A stretch of 27,017 nucleotides of DNA from JAWWBL01 sp033720975 (GTDB taxonomy: Bacteria; Actinomycetota; Acidimicrobiia; Spongiisociales; ZC4RG35), in contig JAWWBL010000015.1 in the NCBI GenBank assembly GCA_033720975.1, forward strand, positions 1 to 27,017, in the 5' to 3' direction. The notes beneath the pieces are model-generated. The model was not told the origin of the DNA and made no database searches. It saw only the letters and a list, made by a program, of their open reading frames with translations. Of this stretch, positions 23,361 to 27,017 are shown one piece after another; position 1 is the stretch's first letter; each line of letters opens with the position of its first letter. The position numbers and the translations under genes are program-made.

Positions 23361-24128
23361 ATGGACGCTGACGTCCTCATCCAGGCCGGTCACCAAGGGA
23401 AAGTCCGCAACAAGGGGAGCGGGACCGCTCCTTCACACGGCGCGTCGGGCACATCAACTCCTGAGCACCAGATGACGCCGGTCGTTGCCGACGCTGCCGA
23501 GTCGATACTCACCAATCATGGGGTGGATGTGGTGAGGGTTCCGGCCCTGTTCCCCCGAAAGTTCGAAGTTCAGCTGGGACTTGCACTTCACTTCGATGGG
23601 TCGGGTCGGCCCTGTTCCTCAGGAGCATCGGTGGGGTATCCCCCCGGAGTGCCTCTCGGCTCCAACAAGCCGACCGCCGATCTGTGGAAGAGCATGTGGA
23701 GTCAGTGGTGGCCGTTCCAATGGATGAAGGACAACTTCACCCGAAACCTCTCCGGTTACTACGGGTACGGCTGGATGAGCACGGGTATCGCCGAGATGCT
23801 CATCGAATTCGGCGAGATCAGCTGCCCAGAACAAGACTCATGGCTCCAGCCCCGGCTCGAGTGGATCGGTTCGGTGGTCGCTCACTTCGTAGGCGAAGTT
23901 CTGGGAGCCGACGTCCCGGCCCCGCTGCCCTTTGGCGACGAAGAAAGCCGCCCGGAGGCCTTAGCTCAGACCGATCCCTGGGACGACGACATTGCCGACC
24001 TCAGATTGGAGCTTGCCGACTTGAGGGCTCAGGTGGCTTCCATGTCAGGGGGATCACGAGCCCTGACGCGTGACGGTGCAGCATCGGATGCGACCGAATA
24101 TGGCGATCTGGATCACGAGGAGTGGTGA
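23361..24128 (+). CDS. N-acetylmuramoyl-L-alanine amidase-like zinc hydrolase
   Basis: A 255-residue protein resembling the Amidase_3 zinc amidases that cut the bond between muramic acid and the peptide stem of peptidoglycan. The zinc ligands would be His11 in QAGHQG, Glu35 in TPEHQMTP and His77 in ALHFDGS, the correct order and spacing (H-E-H). A later Glu, in EFGEISCPEQD, could be the catalytic acid. The C-terminus is an acidic, short coiled-coil-like tail. There is no signal peptide, so the enzyme would stay in the cytoplasm unless cells lyse. ATG at 23361 fits AAAGGA about 10 nt upstream; ATG at 23352 is only 2 nt from it. It is 15 nt after the caspase gene. Confidence 0.8.
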   Translation: MDADVLIQAGHQGKVRNKGSGTAPSHGASGTSTPEHQMTPVVADAAESILTNHGVDVVRVPALFPRKFEVQLGLALHFDGSGRPCSSGASVGYPPGVPLGSNKPTADLWKSMWSQWWPFQWMKDNFTRNLSGYYGYGWMSTGIAEMLIEFGEISCPEQDSWLQPRLEWIGSVVAHFVGEVLGADVPAPLPFGDEESRPEALAQTDPWDDDIADLRLELADLRAQVASMSGGSRALTRDGAASDATEYGDLDHEEW

Positions 24129-24132
24129 GAAC

Positions 24133-24852
24133 ATGGTGAGCACCGGGTTCGACTCGTCGCTTCACGGTTTCGCCTTCGTCAACCGGTTCAGTGGTGGCGC
24201 TGTCTTGGACGAGATGGCCGCTCAGGATCGTCTGGACGAAGTTGCTGGATTCGATCTTCCTGGAGTCGTGGGTGACCTGTTGCGCCTGGCGCGGAGCGCC
24301 CCGTTCTGGGGGCCGTTCGGGCTTTGCGGCGGGATGGCCTTCGCCAGTCTCGACAACTTTCACACCGGTACGCCTCCTCCAACCGACACAGCGCCACCCG
24401 CGCCGGGAACAGGACTGTTCGCGAAGCTCGTGGCCAGGCAAGTCGACTCGCTCGACGGGCAGAGAGTGATGCTGAAATGTCTCGAATGGCAGGTACTGCC
24501 GGACCGACCGCCATGGTGGTGGCCGTGGCTCAGAACCGCTGGATCTGATACGACGAGGGTGGAGTGGCCCAGGCTCCGGGCGTCCCTCGATGCAGGCCGC
24601 CCCGAGGCGCTTTGTCTGCTTCGGGCGAGGGGTCTGGTTAGTCCGGGTAACAACCACCAGGTGGTCGCGTCCGGATACGAGATGAACGGCCCCGACGATG
24701 TCGTGATCCAGATTTATGACCCGAATCATCCGGGTGAGACACCGGAGATCCGAATGCGTCTCGGGCCACGTTGGGAAGCGCTCCAGATCAGTCAGTCGAC
24801 TGGCGAAAGCCTCCGGGGTTTCTTCGTCCAGAACTGGAGCCCGAAGGCTTAG
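24133..24852 (+). CDS. papain-fold cysteine peptidase-like protein
   Basis: A 239-residue protein. Cys65 in FGLCGGMAFA heads a helix as in papain-like and C39 peptidases; His175 in NNHQVVASGYE and Asp196 or Asn198 in IYDPNHPGE complete a likely triad in the normal order C-H-D/N. A Pro-rich stretch (TPPPTDTAPPAPG) lies near residue 80. I do not know this family by name, so the peptidase call comes from the motif pattern. The start ATG at 24133 follows GAGGAG by about 10 nt, and the gene begins 4 nt after the amidase stop; earlier ATGs in the frame lie inside the amidase gene. It is the last gene of the plus-strand run and ends 5 bp before the stop of the convergent lipoprotein gene. Confidence 0.68.
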   Translation: MVSTGFDSSLHGFAFVNRFSGGAVLDEMAAQDRLDEVAGFDLPGVVGDLLRLARSAPFWGPFGLCGGMAFASLDNFHTGTPPPTDTAPPAPGTGLFAKLVARQVDSLDGQRVMLKCLEWQVLPDRPPWWWPWLRTAGSDTTRVEWPRLRASLDAGRPEALCLLRARGLVSPGNNHQVVASGYEMNGPDDVVIQIYDPNHPGETPEIRMRLGPRWEALQISQSTGESLRGFFVQNWSPKA

Positions 24853-24857
24853 GACAA

Positions 24858-26528
24858 TCAGCCGACGCAAGTTGTGTAGATCTTGACCAGGAGTCGCGGC
24901 CAGGAGTCGCTAACGATTTCGAGCCAGGCAGTGGCGCAGATGTTTCCCCACTTCACCTCGACTGTGCATGTCGAGTCGGGCAGCAGGTCCCGCGTAGATC
25001 CCCCGGCGGGAGCGCATGTCGAATCGCCCAGTGCAAAACCATCCGCCGGCGAATCGGACGACAGCCGGAGCGTCACGTCCCTGATTTCGATCGGGACGAT
25101 GGAGGTGTTCCGTACCGTGAATATGCCGTCATCACCCATGAAGATCGAGCCAGGCTCTTCAACGTCGACATCTTCGTTGTTGACTGTCAGGTCGAGGTCC
25201 GCCGTCGGCGTGTGGAGCTCGCCTTCCAGTCGAACCGCGGCACGCAGGTCTCCGTCCGGGCCGAGGGCTACGGCTGTGCCTTTGAGCGGCGTCGGTTCCG
25301 GTTGCTCGGAGTTGGCGAGTATGTCGGAATAGGTGAGCGGCTCGAGTTCGAGGATAGGACCGAAGATGCCTGGGTCGAGGAGCTGGAGAGAATCAAAGAT
25401 GAACGGTGTGGAGACTCGGCTCACTAGCTGCCCGCTGAGTGCCACCGTAAGTGGGCAGCGCTCCAGGCCAGGTAATTCGTCGGGACAACGCGTGGTGTCC
25501 ATCGCGAATGACAGTGCCGGGGTTGAGTTGAAGGAGATGATTGCGTCGATGATCGACTGGTTGTACAGGTAGATCTCGACCGGCTCACCGGGTCGACCTA
25601 ACTTGGTGGGGGGAAGTATGACGAGATCGGTACGGAGCTCTCTGGGTCCCTCGAAGTACAACTCGGCGGTACCGGCGGCTCCCGTCAGGCCAACGCTCAA
25701 CCCGCCGTTGCCATAGGGGATGTCCAGTCTTCCTTCAAACGCGCCGTCGGACTCTGGCGCAAACCTGATCGATAGCTCACAGGCATCACCAGGCAAAAGC
25801 GTCTCCCCGCATGAGCTTCCGGTCAACTCGAAGGCTTCTCCGAGAAGGAGGGGAGCCAACGGGAGCTCGACTGCGCCTTCGTTACGAACTCGGATCGACG
25901 TTTCCTCAGAATCCCCGACCTCGATGATCGGGAAGTCCGTCTGGATCGGTTCGGCGGTGAGGTGAAGGATGGCTATCTCGTAAACCACGACCAGGCCACC
26001 ATCGCCAACAGCGAGTGCAACCGAATCGACGGCGCGGAACCCTTCCGCGGGTAGGTAAATCAGGGCTCCGTCCTGAGTGATCAGCCCCCCGCCGGTTGGT
26101 TCCTCAACCACAGTGACCTCCTGTTGCTGCGGGTTTAGAGGAAGGGCGAGCGGGGTGGCGGCCGCCGTCGCCAGTTGCTCCGTCACCACCTGAAATGGGA
26201 GTCTTATCTGCAGCAAGGCGTCGCCCGATTCTCCGAAGTCGGCGTCGATGATCTGGTACTCGAGCACGAGGACTTCACGGCACTCCGGGCTGACCTGAAC
26301 GACAATCGTCGGCCCCACGTCGGTGATTTCTCCACAGCTGGGACCGGAAACGACCTGAACGGCGAAGGCGTCCCCCGTGATGAAGTCGTTTGCCACCACG
26401 TTGACGGCAACTTGGTCCCGAGTCGAGGATTCGACGATGTCGTCGAGTGCCACGGGCGGTCCTGGAATCTGGCAGGAGCCGGCGAGCACCGCCGTGGCGA
26501 TCATTGTTATGAGTCTGGCCCGTCTCAT
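24858..26528 (-). CDS. predicted lipoprotein with Ig-like/cadherin-type beta domains
   Basis: A 556-residue protein. It starts MRRARLITMIATAVLAGSC, a signal peptide ending in a lipobox-like LAGS-Cys20 motif, so it would be exported and lipid-anchored. The body is beta-rich. Residues about 25-190 resemble cadherin-like/tandem-95 modules (VALDDIVE, then VVANDFITGD). About residues 205-290 resemble an ASH/choice-of-anchor D module (VRNEGAVELPLAPLLLG, then SCGETLLPGDACELSIRFAP). More beta domains follow with widely spaced Cys pairs, likely disulfides outside the membrane. ATG at 26528 overlaps the CHAT gene stop by 4 nt, with GGAGGGGG about 6 nt upstream. Lipid-anchored display of Ig-like domains suits adhesion or sensing; its link to the CHAT enzyme is only by operon. 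Confidence 0.78.
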   Translation of the reverse strand: MRRARLITMIATAVLAGSCQIPGPPVALDDIVESSTRDQVAVNVVANDFITGDAFAVQVVSGPSCGEITDVGPTIVVQVSPECREVLVLEYQIIDADFGESGDALLQIRLPFQVVTEQLATAAATPLALPLNPQQQEVTVVEEPTGGGLITQDGALIYLPAEGFRAVDSVALAVGDGGLVVVYEIAILHLTAEPIQTDFPIIEVGDSEETSIRVRNEGAVELPLAPLLLGEAFELTGSSCGETLLPGDACELSIRFAPESDGAFEGRLDIPYGNGGLSVGLTGAAGTAELYFEGPRELRTDLVILPPTKLGRPGEPVEIYLYNQSIIDAIISFNSTPALSFAMDTTRCPDELPGLERCPLTVALSGQLVSRVSTPFIFDSLQLLDPGIFGPILELEPLTYSDILANSEQPEPTPLKGTAVALGPDGDLRAAVRLEGELHTPTADLDLTVNNEDVDVEEPGSIFMGDDGIFTVRNTSIVPIEIRDVTLRLSSDSPADGFALGDSTCAPAGGSTRDLLPDSTCTVEVKWGNICATAWLEIVSDSWPRLLVKIYTTCVG

Positions 26529-27017
26529 CGCGATCCCCCTCCGAGGCTGAGATCGCTCAGCGCGTACATCGAATAGGCGAGCCCTGCCGGGGAGTTGTGA
26601 TCGAGGAGCGCCTGACGACGCGTCTCCACCAGGGCCGGCCCTATCCGATCGCCGGTGAACACCTTTTCGAGGAACATGGCGATAACTCCGGCCGCGACAG
26701 CATCCCTCACCGTCGACTCCGAGGCGACCACACCTGCCGCATCGGCCCTTCGGAACGAGCCGATCAGGCTGGCAGGCGCTTCGAGACTGCTCGCTGCTCC
26801 AGTGGAGCACCCGGCGAGAATGACGAGGGGATTGGACGGCCACGCCAACCTCAGCCCATCGATGCTCGTCTCGCTAAGGCGCTCGCCTCCGATCACCAAT
26901 TCTGGAGACCCGGTTTGAGTCTCGATGGTGTGATGGGTGAAGAAGTGGGCAAGGTCGAACTGGTCCTTGTTGACGTGCCACGAGTCCCGGAGCTGGGCCA
27001 GCGACTCGATTCGCGTC
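26525..27017 (-). CDS. second CHAT-domain protein (N-terminus beyond window)
   Basis: The window shows the last 163 residues of a protein whose start lies to the right. They form the C-terminal part of a CHAT peptidase domain. A His-rich strand LAHFFTHHTI is where the catalytic His sits, and LVILAGCSTGAASS contains the catalytic Cys. The following SLIGSFRRADAAGVVASESTV and FLEKVFTGDRIGPALVETRR match the helices and strands that end CHAT domains. The His segment is FFTHH rather than the usual FACHG, but both catalytic residues appear to be present. The stop at 26525 overlaps the ATG of the lipoprotein (ATGA). Total length, other domains and promoter are outside the window. Confidence 0.82.
   Translation of the reverse strand, partial: TRIESLAQLRDSWHVNKDQFDLAHFFTHHTIETQTGSPELVIGGERLSETSIDGLRLAWPSNPLVILAGCSTGAASSLEAPASLIGSFRRADAAGVVASESTVRDAVAAGVIAMFLEKVFTGDRIGPALVETRRQALLDHNSPAGLAYSMYALSDLSLGGGSR

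Noticed and set aside
18074..24852. Prophage lysis/effector module explanation
   Set aside because: Nuclease and amidase could suggest phage, but no holin, capsid, tail, integrase or terminase gene is present and composition matches the neighbours.
26529..26843. Upstream extension of the lipoprotein
   Set aside because: The sequence is the CHAT gene in another frame; the lipoprotein signal peptide begins exactly at ATG 26528.

Overview
The window is GC-rich, densely coded DNA that looks like an actinobacterial chromosome or metagenomic contig. A member of the Acidimicrobiia or a related deep-branching Actinomycetota would fit, but that placement is inference. The grounds are the codon use, frequent GTG starts, repeated 4-nt ATGA/GTGA gene overlaps, and the families present: multi-TM NarL-type kinases, cyclase/ATPase/TPR regulators and an ECF sigma factor paired with a GerMN/Gmad2 protein. 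I saw no rRNA, tRNA, CRISPR array, insertion sequence or phage gene, and no gene-free stretch longer than 300 bp.

Positions 1-5649 (minus strand) hold a six-gene operon that reads leftward: polyprenyl diphosphate synthase, two small unknown proteins, a CrtC/AttH-like lipocalin-fold protein, an SCP2-like lipid-binding protein, and a FAD-dependent oxidoreductase cut by the window edge. Five of the six genes are joined by 4-nt overlaps or, once, a 23-nt overlap, so this looks like one isoprenoid-modification pathway whose product is unknown.

Positions 5766-12184 hold a signalling island. Two plus-strand response regulators (NarL-like, and REC only) face a minus-strand operon of a REC-adenylate cyclase and two paralogous membrane histidine kinases. 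Positions 12347-13899 hold a divergently transcribed ECF sigma factor and its membrane partner with GerMN and Gmad2 domains. The cyclase/sigma intergenic region carries two inverted repeats. A 21-bp perfect hairpin separates the GerMN gene from a convergent pair, a small ferredoxin and a 1,243-codon cyclase-ATPase-TPR regulator (13979-17928).

Positions 18074-24852 (plus strand) are the most unusual part. They form a tight run of six predicted hydrolases: a NUC-type nuclease, a CHAT protease, an alpha/beta hydrolase, a metacaspase-like caspase, a zinc amidase-like enzyme and a papain-like peptidase. The expected catalytic residues are visible in each, and none has an evident signal peptide. 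A second CHAT protein plus an Ig-like lipoprotein converge on this run from the right edge (24858-27017, minus). Nuclease, CHAT and caspase enzymes together suggest a regulated self-killing, conflict or defence module, possibly controlled by the neighbouring divergent ATPase regulator. That function is a hypothesis; the enzyme families and gene order are read from the sequence.
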